Shown in pieces: positions 1-10,580 of a DNA stretch of 64,000 nucleotides (position 1 is the first letter of the stretch; the number at the start of each line of letters is the position of its first letter). The translations under genes were made by a program, and so were the position numbers. The DNA lies in the NCBI GenBank assembly GCA_016806645.1, contig JACSYO010002005.1:679501-743500 (forward strand), written 5' to 3'. Source of the DNA: Ophiodon elongatus (lineage: Eukaryota; Chordata; Actinopteri; Perciformes; Hexagrammidae). A model generated the notes under the pieces. That model saw only the letters and a program-made list of their open reading frames with translations, did no database searches and was not told the DNA's origin.

Positions 1-451
1 CAAATAAATTGCTACAAAAGGTGAAGGAGAGTGATGGCACTCAACTTCGGCTGACACAATTAATTAATTCTACACAACATATTCTAACAATATATTTAAT
101 TTAAAACAGCACCCTATTTTGGAAAAACTAAAAAGACTAATCAATTAAGTGACAATTTACATGTTCAAGTTCTTTATAAATCAACTGTTGTTGAAAGGCA
201 GCGTTGATAACCTTGAGAAATCTCTATATATAGACGTCTCTAAAAGCAAGAAAGTCGCCAAGTTGGCAACGCTGACAGCCCGTCCTTTCAGCCTCTCTCC
301 AAAGCTTCTCCTGTGAAATTATCATAATGATCGTAAACATATCATAGTAAACGCACAAACATGGTTATTGTTAGTACTCGCAGCTGTCAGGCTAGCAGCT
401 CGTGAAATACTCCAGTGACGAGTAATGAGTGCAGGGGCAGAATACGAGCAG
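1..451. other. Non-coding flank, nothing recognised
   Basis: AT-rich sequence with no convincing open frame, RNA gene or repeat. It leads directly into the 16-bp minisatellite. Confidence 0.6.
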
Positions 452-563
452 GCAGGCTGGTAGGTAGACAGGCTGGTAGGTAGACAGGCTGATAGGTAGA
501 CAGGCTGATAGGTAGACAGGCTGGTAGGTAGAAAGGCTGGTAGGTAGACAGGCTAGTAGGTAG
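452..563. repeat. 16-bp minisatellite, left block
   Basis: About seven tandem copies of the unit GTAGACAGGCTGGTAG with single-base variants (CTGATAG, GAAAGG, CTAGTAG). The array continues in register at 995 after removal of the inserted LTR and one GTAG. Because 16 is not a multiple of 3, the minus strand gives the same Tyr-Gln-Pro-Val-Tyr-Leu-Pro-Ala-Cys-Leu peptide repeat in all three frames. These open frames are artefacts. Confidence 0.97.
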
Positions 564-762
564 TGTAGTATATTTTGCTCTGTAATGCATGAAGATAACA
601 TATGTGAAGGGGCCTGTGACTTTGGAATGTCGGATCCATTGATGTTTGTTGCACATGGGATAATCATTAGGTACCCCCGCTGGGCAATGCTCCTTGACCT
701 GGAGGATGGAGGAGTAGCTGTGCCTATGTCCGAAACATGTCTTTTATTGGGGGCCCTCTTTA

Positions 763-813
763 TGACGTCATTATATACTCAAGTCTGGGGCGTAAACAAC
801 AACCATATATAAG
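763..813 (+). promoter_or_regulatory. LTR promoter: CRE palindrome and TATA box
   Basis: TGACGTCA at 763-770 is a perfect CREB/ATF site. TATATAAG at 806-813 follows 35 bp later. The order and spacing match a U3 promoter, with transcription expected to start about 30 bp downstream of the TATA box. Confidence 0.7.
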
Positions 814-906
814 TGATCGGGAGATCCCCGACGGTTAGAGTTCTGTTCGACTTTGGGACTCTCCGGGTGTACATGTCGCCCGTCTTGACATATGTTGCTT
901 GTTTGT

Positions 907-912
907 AATAAA
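907..912 (+). terminator. LTR polyadenylation signal AATAAA
   Basis: AATAAA lies 94 bp after the TATA box and 82 bp before the LTR end, as expected for the R/U5 boundary of a short LTR. Confidence 0.65.
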
Positions 913-994
913 CTTCATTATACCAGCAAGAACAGTGTCCGCGGAGATTCCTTCATCATCACTCCAACATCACTGTCGCTTGAAATATACAACA

Positions 995-1440
995 GTAGAC
1001 AGGCTGATAGGTAGACAGGCTGGTAGGTAGAAAGGCTGGTAGGTAGACAGACTAGTAGGTAGACAGGCTGGTATGTACACAGGCTGGTAGGTAGACAGGC
1101 TGGTAGGTAGACAGGCTGGTAGATAAACAGGCTTGTAGGTAGACAGGCTGGTAGGTAGACAGGCTGATAGGTAGACAGGCTGGTAGGTAGACAGACTGGT
1201 ATGTAGACAGGCTGGTAGGTAGACAGGCTTGTAGGTAGACAGGCTTGTAGGTAGACAGGCTGGTAGGTAGACAGGCTGGTAGGTAGACAGGCTGATAGGT
1301 AGACAGGCTGGTAGGTACACAGGCTGGTAGGTAGACAGGCTGGTAGGTAGACAGACTGGTATACACAGTAGACAGGCTGGTAGGTAGACAGCTGGTAGTA
1401 GACAGGCTGGTAGGTAGACAGGCTGGTAGGTAGACAGGCA
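995..1440. repeat. 16-bp minisatellite, right block
   Basis: About 27 copies of the same 16-bp unit. The first four units repeat the order of variants seen in the last four units of the left block (CTGATAG, CTGGTAG, GAAAGG, CTAGTAG), so a four-unit block had duplicated before the LTR arrived. The right end becomes irregular (short and interrupted units from about 1362). Confidence 0.97.
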
Positions 1441-1901
1441 GCTAGCGCGTCCATTCATTACTTTCAGGCTAAATGAAGTGATTGGACAGACTTATTATAG
1501 TTCTGCAACAGCCACAGATACCGCATTATTTTCTTATTTTTGTCAGAGCATTTGATTCATTAATTGCTGTCAGGATGGAAGGAGAAATTCAGCAAAAATA
1601 TCCATATTGTTCTTTAAGAAAATTACCAACCCTACCTTTAATCAGTATGTCGTCTAACATCAACTTATTAAACAAACATTGATGCATTTTCACCTGGGCG
1701 TTCTGACGGGAAGGAGTAGAAGATAAGCCGGAGGGAGCGGCCGCGGTCTCTCTCTTTGGGCGCTCTCTGACGTTTTGAGCATTGTCAGATGACACGTGGT
1801 GATTCAGTCTCTCGTTCTGGTAAAAGCTTGTTTTAGCTCTTTCCGGTGACTTCTGACATTGTCTGCTCCCTCGGGGCAAACTCAGCTTGAGTCGTTTTTC
1901 A

Positions 1902-1904
<3 letters not shown>
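1441..1904. other. Non-coding, nothing recognised
   Basis: No supported gene. A short CpG-rich patch with a GCGGCCGC site lies at about 1735-1770. The open frame on the minus strand here is mostly a translation of the neighbouring dinucleotide run. Confidence 0.5.

Positions 1905-1972
<68 letters not shown>
1905..1972. repeat. (TC)n microsatellite
   Basis: An uninterrupted run of 34 TC units. Confidence 0.98.
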
Positions 1973-1979
<7 letters not shown>

Positions 1980-3116
1980 TGGATCAACACCCCCCCTTTG
2001 GCTGCAGCGGGTCACAATGGCTTCTTTGCCAGTTTCAAAATGTCTTTCATTTAAAGGATGTTCTTCGTGAACGTCTCTTTTTCTTTATAGCCTACTTGAG
2101 CTATAGCTTCAGCACGAGGCAGGAGGAGGCAGATATGGCTGAGCTCTGAGAGAGAGATCTGCCGTGTAGGATTCAAAGTTCGTCTTTGTTGTAGCGTATT
2201 AGAACACAGATGTGGAAGAGGTTTCTTCAGAAGTTTTTTCCAGATTGCCTGCAGGCCGCTTTCAGCATGTTGGGATGTCTTGAGCTCGCAGTGGGCCTCT
2301 GGGCCTGCGGACGGGAATACCCTAACTTTCTGGTTGATTCTTTCAAAACTTATACAACTTATACACCTATTTTACAGTATTAATACTAATTTGCTTTATA
2401 TAGTCAATATACTTTTTATATGTTTAAAAGTTAGGCTTTCTCAGCTGCAAAAAAAAGATTTTTTTTATAAATTACTCAATAAAACGTGATAAAAAATTAC
2501 AACAACAAATTACAAACAATTACACAACAACATAGATGACAACCTTGTTCATATTACACGTGAGGTAAAGCCTACAAACACTACAACAGACATGTATACC
2601 CATGATGGGCAGTGTAGCTAATTTCCATAATCAAGGTATCGCATTTAATTATCATAGAGTGCTCGAGTACTTGCACAAAAAAAAAGCTGCAGTGTGCCGC
2701 TCATCAGAACTGTATGTCTGTAGGTCAGCGGTCTTCAACTCCCAGTTCTGAATGAAATGGCAAGTGACAGTTACACATGTGGCTGTACCAACTAGTTTGC
2801 AATATTGACATTCAAATTATTATTACACTCACACAGACGGCGAGCGACGCAGCGCTCTGTAATTGTCTCAGTCATCAGTCCAAAAGTCAAATTCTTTTAT
2901 TAACCAACCAAATATTCAGTTTTAAACCATATTTGTTGGCACTTAGCCTTTAAAAAAAAAATGATGTCACTTCTGTCAAACAACTGTTTTGCTCTCCATC
3001 TTGCCGCACTCAAAGAGGGGTTCTAGACTTCAGCCCTACTTACATACGACTCCATGGTACTAGCTGTCAGCCCTCAGTTTCACTGCGCTTTCACTGCTCT
3101 TACTCCACTCTTGTGC
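1973..3116. other. Non-coding, nothing recognised
   Basis: Mixed AT-rich sequence with no supported gene, RNA gene or recognisable mobile element. Confidence 0.5.
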
Positions 3117-3138
3117 GTGTGTGTGTGTGTGTGTGTGT
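3117..3138. repeat. (GT)n microsatellite
   Basis: About 11 GT units, with an imperfect GTGC start just upstream. Confidence 0.95.
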
Positions 3139-6100
3139 TTCTTTAGAAAGCAAAGAAAGTGTGCAAAGGTATTAAAACAGTAAGAGCCAGCAGCTCATTA
3201 GCACAGTATGCCGGGATGCTTATATGACGATATGTATTTGTATTTTCTGACACATCATCAAGTTAATTTTGCTCAGCAAAAGCTAATACAGGGCAATCAG
3301 ATATTGGCTGATCCCTGTAATACCGTCACCAGCTAATACAATCTTTAACCTATTTAAACTATATATTACCTAACAAGTTTGCAAGTTTATTCAGGCGCTG
3401 TTTGTTTTTCTTAAACCAATTACATGATAGTTAGTGTGTTTGTGCCACAGACTCACAGTAATGTCAGCTAAACAGACCAGCTTTATGTCTGAGGCCACTC
3501 CCAATGACTGGTCTCTGGCCGGCTGACTATCGCGCACGGGAAGAGCTGTGAATTCAGACAAAGTTACCACTTCTAATTTTCAACAACAGTGTCAACCTTT
3601 GACAAGATACAGTGAAAAGTGGGCCAAGGACATATTTGCTGCAGAGCGCACTTGAATGATAGCGGAGCTAATTTAGAGTAAGGTACAGTAGGCCGAGCTG
3701 CTGTACAGCTGCGGGTTGATCCATCTTTAATAGTGTATTTATATTCTTTGTGTGAACCATAAAAAACAAGATGAGCTATAGATAGCATTTATTTAAATTC
3801 TGGTTCAGGTGTACTGTTTCATTATTTTAAATAAAAATCTATTTTGATGATGTCAGGGCAGATTTGAGATTACAGTGTTGATTTTAATTGTGTTGGATTA
3901 GTTTGTGTATTTATGTCTGATGAGCTACAAGCTTTAAACTAAATCCATTTCTTTTAATGTATAATAATATAAAAACAGATTATTATAATTTTTCATTGTT
4001 TTTACTTCCGCATTATTAAACGTATTGTTCATCTCGTGCTTTTCGAGATTTTAATTTGTTTTCGAAAGCCACAGCTCACAAAGACTTTCCCCAACTTTTC
4101 TGACCACTCAAGTAGAAGAACTAAGCACCTTCAACTCATTAGAGCGCGGCGTATTTCCACATTAGATGAAAAAGAGCTGCCGCTCGGGTCACACAGAAAG
4201 AGGCCGACAGTTCAAAGGAAACAGATAAACAGCGTTGATGTGCACCCTTGTTTTTAGAAACACAAGGTTACCTTGGTCTATTTCTTCAAAGTGACTGTCA
4301 GTGAAAGGGTGACAGGTTTAATTAAGGGGTATTGGCTATGTGCTGTCAACAGAGAGCCTGTACACAGAAAAAGAAGAAAAAAAACAACCCTTTGTGAGCC
4401 TCAGCTCTGGGGAACTCTCAGCGCTGGCTGGAGATCAGACAAAGGGTGCCATCGATAGTGGCACTTTCACATTGACAGTACCAGGGGGTGAACAGGGGCT
4501 GATTTGGGCTAATGGTAATTGTGACCTTTTTGCTGGGAGCCACTAAACGGGTCCTTTTCAAGTAGCTATTTGATTCTCACATTCAATTATCTGAGATGCA
4601 TCCTTCCAGGTGAAAGTCAAGCTTCTTGGCGTGAGTCACTGCTTGCGTTGCCGGCTTGAAGCGGTGGTTTTTGTTATGAGATGAGCACCATCGATACCAG
4701 ACAGTCAAAGTGCTCACAACCTTCAGCCGTATTTTCATCGGAGGGTGCATATTTACAATATTTGTGTGCAGCTTGAAAGACTTGCATGGGGGTTGTTACG
4801 AATGAATGATTTAAAAATAACGCCTCTGTCATCCCCTCCACCCCCATCCCCATCTGTTTCTGCTCTTTTCTTCTTAAACAGGACTGGAAGAGTGGGCAAA
4901 CAATCGTGCCAAGGCACCGCCAGCACGAACAACCAAGGGAGTGTACAGAGATCAGCCATACACCAGATATTGAACTGTTTATACAACCTGCACCTGAGTC
5001 CTCATGGCTGTTTCAACCCAAGTAATGGATTTTTTATGGACGCTCCCCCCTTTTTAGAATTGATAACTAAACAGCAAAATAATACAAAAGAAATGGTGAT
5101 AGTGAATGAGTAGAAACTGGTTTCCAAAAATGGCATCCCCTTGATTCTAAAAACAGGCCCCCACTGGGTAAAATGTGGAAAGCAATTTAGGTAATCTATC
5201 CTCTCCTCCAGGAGAAATTGACTGGACGTTGAGATTAAGAAAGACTCCATAGTACATTAAGTTTCTCTCTCAGCTATGTGATTGTGAAGAATGGCATTGT
5301 ACCAAGCTATTTTACTTGGTAATGACTGGTGATTCACTATAAGCTGTCAATACAACATTTCTACACAGCTGCCAGTGCAACTTAATTTATTACCCTCTAT
5401 TCTTCAAACCTTGATCTGCGTGGTTGATCACTTTAAAATGTAGTAGCTTAGTTCTAGGGAAGTGCAGTACTGTAGATATTCTTTTCTGAGGGGTAACTGG
5501 TGAAATTGTGTCCCTTGTAAATGAAACATTTACAAACTGAAAAAGAGAAAAGTCATACTGTATACATAATGCTTTGCTGTTTCCTCCTTTTTGTAAAATA
5601 ATAGTTATTTAGTGTTAAAGGGCTTATAAAAGCATTGTGTGCATCTGTGGATATTGTCAGCTGTTTAATTCTGAAAAGCCTCTGTAGTGGTTCATGATTA
5701 TGCCCCCAAAACATCCAATTAAATACATATATAAATAGTCGCCCTTACCTTATGTACACCGACATATATAAATAGTCACTCATACTTCATGTACACTGAA
5801 ACAACCAGAGCAGCAAAACAGTCCACAGGCTTTTTAATTTTTGTGATTTTTTTAAGATGCTCTACATAAGTAATTTTGATGTAATTTTTTGATTTAATAC
5901 AAGATGACTTTGTAGGCATAATAATCAATTTTAAGATGCTAAATCACATGCTGGTGAATTTGTTATCATGTCCATCTCGAGATTTGTTCAACTATAATGA
6001 TTTTTAGCTTATGTAAGCCCTTTAATATTTTCTTCTTTGTTGATGCTCAATAAACATTTTGAAAGAAACCATTTGTGTTCGAGAGAATAATTATGGACTC

Positions 6101-6599
6101 ATAAATAAGACTCATAATTTAAACTAACCCCAATGAAAAGAGCTGGATACGTTGGGAATGTCTTTCCACCAGGTAGAAGCCTGTAATTAATTTAAACACG
6201 ATGTATATCCTCATAACTAAGTGAGTGAAAAACAACATATGTTGTGGCATAAAATCCGAAGTGGTGGCAAGATGGCATTACCAAAAAGAAATACTTACAA
6301 AGAGTACAAACAGCAAATGGCAATTTGTGACCTTGTAGATGACCTTGGTAAGCTGATGAGAACGGTTTCCTATTTGTATTTGAGCGCCATGTGATGCATC
6401 TTGTTGGAAATCTCTCCAACCGAGATGTAGAGGATTTAGCGATAACGACTTTGCCACTTCTGAAACCCTATCCGCTCTGTTTGTTCATATAATTCGATGT
6501 GAAGCGAACGCTGATCACGTCAAGCATCATCAGTAAACACACATTAACTCTCTGAGTGTTTACCCTGACAGAAACGGCTGGTAGCGCTGCATGAAAGCC
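3139..6599. other. Non-coding; possible regulatory patches, no gene seen
   Basis: No open frame here has convincing codon structure or splice context. The 4.0-4.7 kb stretch is richer in CpG and could hold a regulatory element. Around 6.05 kb an AATAAA follows an AT-rich stretch that could be an old 3' untranslated region, but no linked coding exon is visible. Confidence 0.4.
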
Positions 6600-6703
6600 T
6601 CCTTGACCTCTAGGCCATGTTCAGTTCAGTGCAGGGGGTGGGATTGCTCTCTCTTCTTGTTTTGCTCTTTCTGTTCTCCTTCGGTCATGTGACCCTCTCC
6701 CAG

Positions 6704-6790
6704 TCGTTTAAAGAGCCTGCCTTTGCCCCGTCCATTAAAGAGACTCTAAATGACCCCCAGCTGACCTCCGCAGAGAGAGGATGGCAGTAG
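6704..6790 (+). other. Short open stretch behind a strong acceptor-like site
   Basis: A pyrimidine-rich tract (about 6645-6700) ends in CAG at 6701-6703. It is followed by 29 codons open to a TAG at 6788-6790, starting Ser-Phe-Lys-Glu-Pro-Ala-Phe. A stretch this short is often open by chance and the peptide is not recognised. It is recorded only because the acceptor is good. Confidence 0.12.
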
Positions 6791-7178
6791 CTGTTTAAAA
6801 AGACCTCCGTCCCACAAGGTAAACAACCTGACCCAGTTTAACCTCTCCCCTAACGTAGTTGAACATAAACCCTCTCTAAACTTAAATGTAACATGTTTTC
6901 CTGTCTCTGTTAAGTCCGTAATCTAGCCACAAACCTGGGAATAATTAGATATCTGTAACAAAAAAACTGTAAAAAAGTATGATAAATAGCAGTAATATTT
7001 CAACGAACTGTATAGTGAAATAACTTTATCCTAAGACTTTGATAAAAATATATCCTCTGTTACAATAATTTAAACATAAAATATGTTGTGTCTTGGCATT
7101 TGTTTTCATAATATTAGTTGTAAAATATGTTTATGTTGTGAACTTGCGTGGTCATAGTGTTTTTATACTCCTTTCTAG

Positions 7179-7233
7179 GCTGATTGCCCGGCTAGACCAG
7201 GCCATCCGTCCAATTATCTCATTGGTGGTAAAG
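7179..7233 (+). other. 55-bp segment bounded by consensus splice sites
   Basis: The segment lies between an acceptor (CTTTCTAG ending at 7178) and a donor (AAAG followed by GTATGT at 7234). It is more GC-rich than its flanks. No frame gives a recognised peptide. It could be a small exon of an unknown or non-coding transcript, or chance. Confidence 0.15.
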
Positions 7234-7239
7234 GTATGT

Positions 7240-10200
7240 AGTTTTCTGCATTATGTGTCACATGTTTATGATGGCGTGTTGCATGCAAACGTTCTAATAT
7301 ACCGAAAGTATGATGGCACAAAAGGATTATAAATATTGAAACAAGGCAGTATCGGCCAACGCTTGGGGATTCTTGAAACGGTTCCAAGAAGTCTGCAGAA
7401 AGACGGTCAATAGCTTCTCAGTCCTTTCAATTATTGATAGAGGCATGTTGTGTCGCTGGTGTCGATTTTTTACATGTAAACATGATAAAATACTGAAAAT
7501 TAAATAAGGGTCAAATGAGGGCCAAATATATTTTTAGCTTCAAGGTTGTATCAGGCGAACCTTTCCGGATTCTAGAAAGGCTTCCAAGACAAAATGGTCA
7601 ATGGCTTAATTTCAGTGTTCTTTACATAGGATCAAATGTATTGATCGAAGCAAGCAGCTAAATAAGGATGTCTATAATGATTTATTTCCATGTTAACATG
7701 ATAATATACTAAAATGATACGTTCAAATATGATATATAAAGTTTCCATAGTGTCTCCAGAAAACTGGAGCTCAATTTAACTGTTTGTTTCAATTTATAAA
7801 GATGTGTTATCAAATATATTGATGTAATCCATGTAGTATAAACAGTTATAAAAGTGTTAGGGCTAGGATTATTAACAATCTAACAAAAGATGAAGGGGTG
7901 ACCCTCACAGAAATTCTGGAACGATCGTCTAACCTGTTTGGGTGTTGATTTGAAATCCCTTAGGAAGTACAAAATGAAATATTCTACAGAGGACACCGTG
8001 TTATCAGGACATATCAAATATTAATGTGACTTTGAGGCAACTTGATGTTCTCCTGATGGATGTTTAACGTTGAAAATATTATCCCGGCACTTGTGAAATC
8101 CTTCAGAATCGCCCCTAGTTTGGAGGCTGGACCCTCAGCTCTCCTGTTCTACCCTTTCACAATCCCCTCGAGGGGATTGCTGTTCTGCTGGACTCCCTGC
8201 CTCACTTTGTACCTATGCAATTAGTGTATAAGAGCACTCTGCGTCATCTGAACCACAACGGAGTCCCTGTTGCTCCACTTTAAAAATGACACACCGAGCT
8301 TGTATTAATTGGAGAAACGTAATGCCTGACTGCATTTGCCAAAGAAAACCTTGAATTGTGGATACCAGGATGTGACAAAAGGACACTCCTACAAATGTCC
8401 TCTGTTTTTCTTTTTCTTTTTTGAAGCTCATTGTGTTCGTTCTTCTCTTCTTTCCTCTCTTAATAGATTTGACCAACCGCACTCGAGCCTCCGTCCACAT
8501 ATTCAAGCCCACACAGTGTCAAACGACATCACAAAGGATATCCTCTTGGCCAAACGGCGGACTCTCACATTTTCACAGTCTGGACCGAGGGGAATTCAGC
8601 GGGGGACGAGATGGAGTGACCTGTTGAGATGCAGAAAAAGGGGGAAAAGATAATGCATGTATCACACGTCGTCATTCCCCGGTGAAAGGAAGGGGCAGAG
8701 GAAACCCGTGAGGCAAATGGAGTTCCTCATCCTCTGGGACGATCCGTCTGAGAATATTTCCTTCAGAGCCTCCTCGGTTCTGTATACATTTTACATACAC
8801 ACTGGAGTGCTCTGAACTGATTCTGAACCTGCTCTGTGTCTCTCTTGATTTAGGCTGTTGTTGAGGGGATGTGTCCACCATTTACATTAGACATTGCCCA
8901 CTGGGGAGGAATAGTAAATAAATAATGCAGTATGCTGAGGGAATGACATATTTATTGCAAAGACACTTCTATCCCATATTGTTAAGCTCATTAACCTATA
9001 TCCCATCCACTCCAATGAATACATAATTCACCAAGTGCCTTATTGTTGCATTGTTATGACAGCTTTAGATGTTTAGGTCCATTGCCAGAATTAAAATATG
9101 GGGCAGTGCAATAGAAAATGTAGCTTTTCTTTTCCTTTTATGCTGTTTTTTGGGTTTTCTGTATGCATTACCAGGGAACTGGAAAACACCACCCAGCCCC
9201 ACACTAGAGTACAGTCTATTCCAGATGTATTGCTTAATCAGAATCGACTTCAGTGGATATTACAATTCCAAAATAGCTTTCTAACGGATAGAGAGCTTCA
9301 TTCTGTCCTGTGCATAAGTCCAGATAGGCTGATCCGTATTCCACACAGTTGTATGTCCTCAGTGGCTGACAATAGTTTTCCATTAGAGGAAGTGATTCTC
9401 TCCGGAGCTTGGGGCCAAGCCTCAGACAATAACACGGCGACCTAAAGCTTGCATCTCGGCTCCCGGAGTCAACTCTCATCACCTCCGGGGGCTGATTCTT
9501 CCTCTGAGGTGGCTTTACACGACAGGCTTATCTGAAGTAAGCTTGTCCAAGTTAATAAAGTAAGAGCAGCTTATTTGAATGCATACAAAGGAGGATGCCG
9601 TAATCTGTCACTGGGAGTGTCCATTTCAACAGTGGAAGACAGATCGATGGTTCCCAAACGTTGGGTACTGGGACCACTAGAGGTGTTTTTAAAAGGCTTC
9701 TTACTATGAATGATGAGGAGCTACATGAACACACAATGTTCTACCAACAGTTTGAACAGTTTTGTCTCTTTCAAAGGATTTCTGTATTTGTCTTTTATTT
9801 TTAATATTGATTTTAATGTGGGAAAGGGTTCTGTTGGAAGGTGATGTCATGTGTTTTTGTGCACCAATCAGAGTTCAGCAACATTTGTATTGAAATGTGA
9901 TGACAGTTGTGGGGTTGTTTGCTGGTTTTGCCACCACTGTCAGTCAAATCGGATCAGACCACACTCACACAGTCCTGAAAAAGTTTGGCTCAGTGTTTGG
10001 GTGCGAAACCCTGAAAGGAATAGTTTCCAAGAGTTAGAAAAGAAGATTGTTACAGAGGCAATTCAGAAAAGAGACCCCACTCAGACTTGATGTTCTGTAT
10101 CTGTATCATGTGGGTTTCACATAGGCACCGCCCCTTTAGGAGACTCCCTCGTGACTAAGGAAAATATTGGGCCCATTGGGCGAACACGTTATGACCACGC

Positions 10201-10317
10201 CCACTTAGAAGACAGGAAGTGTATACCATTTCGAACCATTTGCGGAACTTGTAATGCATAACTTTTGTTATAGAGTATCTTTGATTGTTACGACACTCAT
10301 GTCTGTATGGTAAATAT
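7240..10317. other. Non-coding, no gene seen
   Basis: No supported gene. The interval 8180-8360 has homeodomain-type TTAATT motifs and CpG and might be regulatory. The interval 9640-9740 begins with TTCCCAAACGTTGGGTACT, a style seen in fish dispersed repeats, but I cannot name it. Confidence 0.4.
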
Positions 10318-10580
10318 GTATCTGGAGCCAGCAGCCAGTTAGCTTAGCATAAAGACTGGAAATAAGGGGAAACAGCTAGCCTGGCCCTGTTTAGTGGTAA
10401 CAAAGTCCACCTAACAGCACCTCTAAAGCTCAGTAATTAGAATGCAGAATGTATTTTGTTTAATCTATACAAAATTGTAAATACAATAATTTGCCAATTT
10501 CCTGAAGACTATGTGTCGTACTATTTCTTGGATGAATAACTTCCTGGTGGCTCAAGTGGTTGCCCTGGAAGTGGTTGTTT
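10318..10580 (+). repeat. Dispersed fish repeat A, copy 1
   Basis: The core TTAGCTTAGCATAAAGACT is followed by GGAAA, AACAGCTAGC and TGGCCCTGT, then a diverged tail (CACCTCTAAAGCTCA, TACTATTTCTTGG, ACTTCCTGGTGG). The same ordered blocks recur at 18741 and, shorter, at 37056. From memory this family is abundant in percomorph genomes. No coding capacity or terminal repeats are visible, so its class is unknown. Confidence 0.8.

Larger units (their letters stand above)
564..994 (+). mobile_element. Solo LTR of an LTR retrotransposon, inserted in the minisatellite
   Basis: A 431-bp element begins TGTAGTATATTT and ends AAATATACAACA, so the ends form an imperfect inverted repeat with the TGT...ACA termini typical of LTRs. 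GTAG lies on both sides (560-563 and 995-998). Deleting the element and one GTAG restores a perfect 16-bp unit, which proves insertion into a pre-existing array with a 4-bp target duplication. Inside are an inverted CCAAT-like box (ATTGG, 746-750), a CRE palindrome TGACGTCA (763-770), a TATA box TATATAAG (806-813) and a polyadenylation signal AATAAA (907-912), in the order U3-R-U5 and plus orientation. No internal coding region is present, so it is a solo LTR from recombination between two LTRs. The superfamily (Gypsy, BEL/Pao or ERV) cannot be settled from the LTR alone. The 75-codon open frame inside it is not a gene. Confidence 0.9.

Noticed and set aside
585..812. 75-codon plus-strand frame
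   Set aside because: It lies wholly in the U3 part of the solo LTR and overlaps its CRE and TATA box.
918..1458. Long minus-strand frames with a Tyr-Gln-Pro-Val-Tyr-Leu-Pro-Ala-Cys repeat, up to 178 codons
   Set aside because: They are translations of the 16-bp minisatellite, equal in all three frames and crossing the LTR boundary. No gene.
1589..1990. 133-codon minus-strand frame with Arg-Glu repeats
   Set aside because: The Arg-Glu part is the TC microsatellite read on the minus strand.
6704..6790. 29-codon possible terminal exon behind a good acceptor
   Set aside because: Too short to exceed chance and not recognised. Kept only as a very low confidence note.
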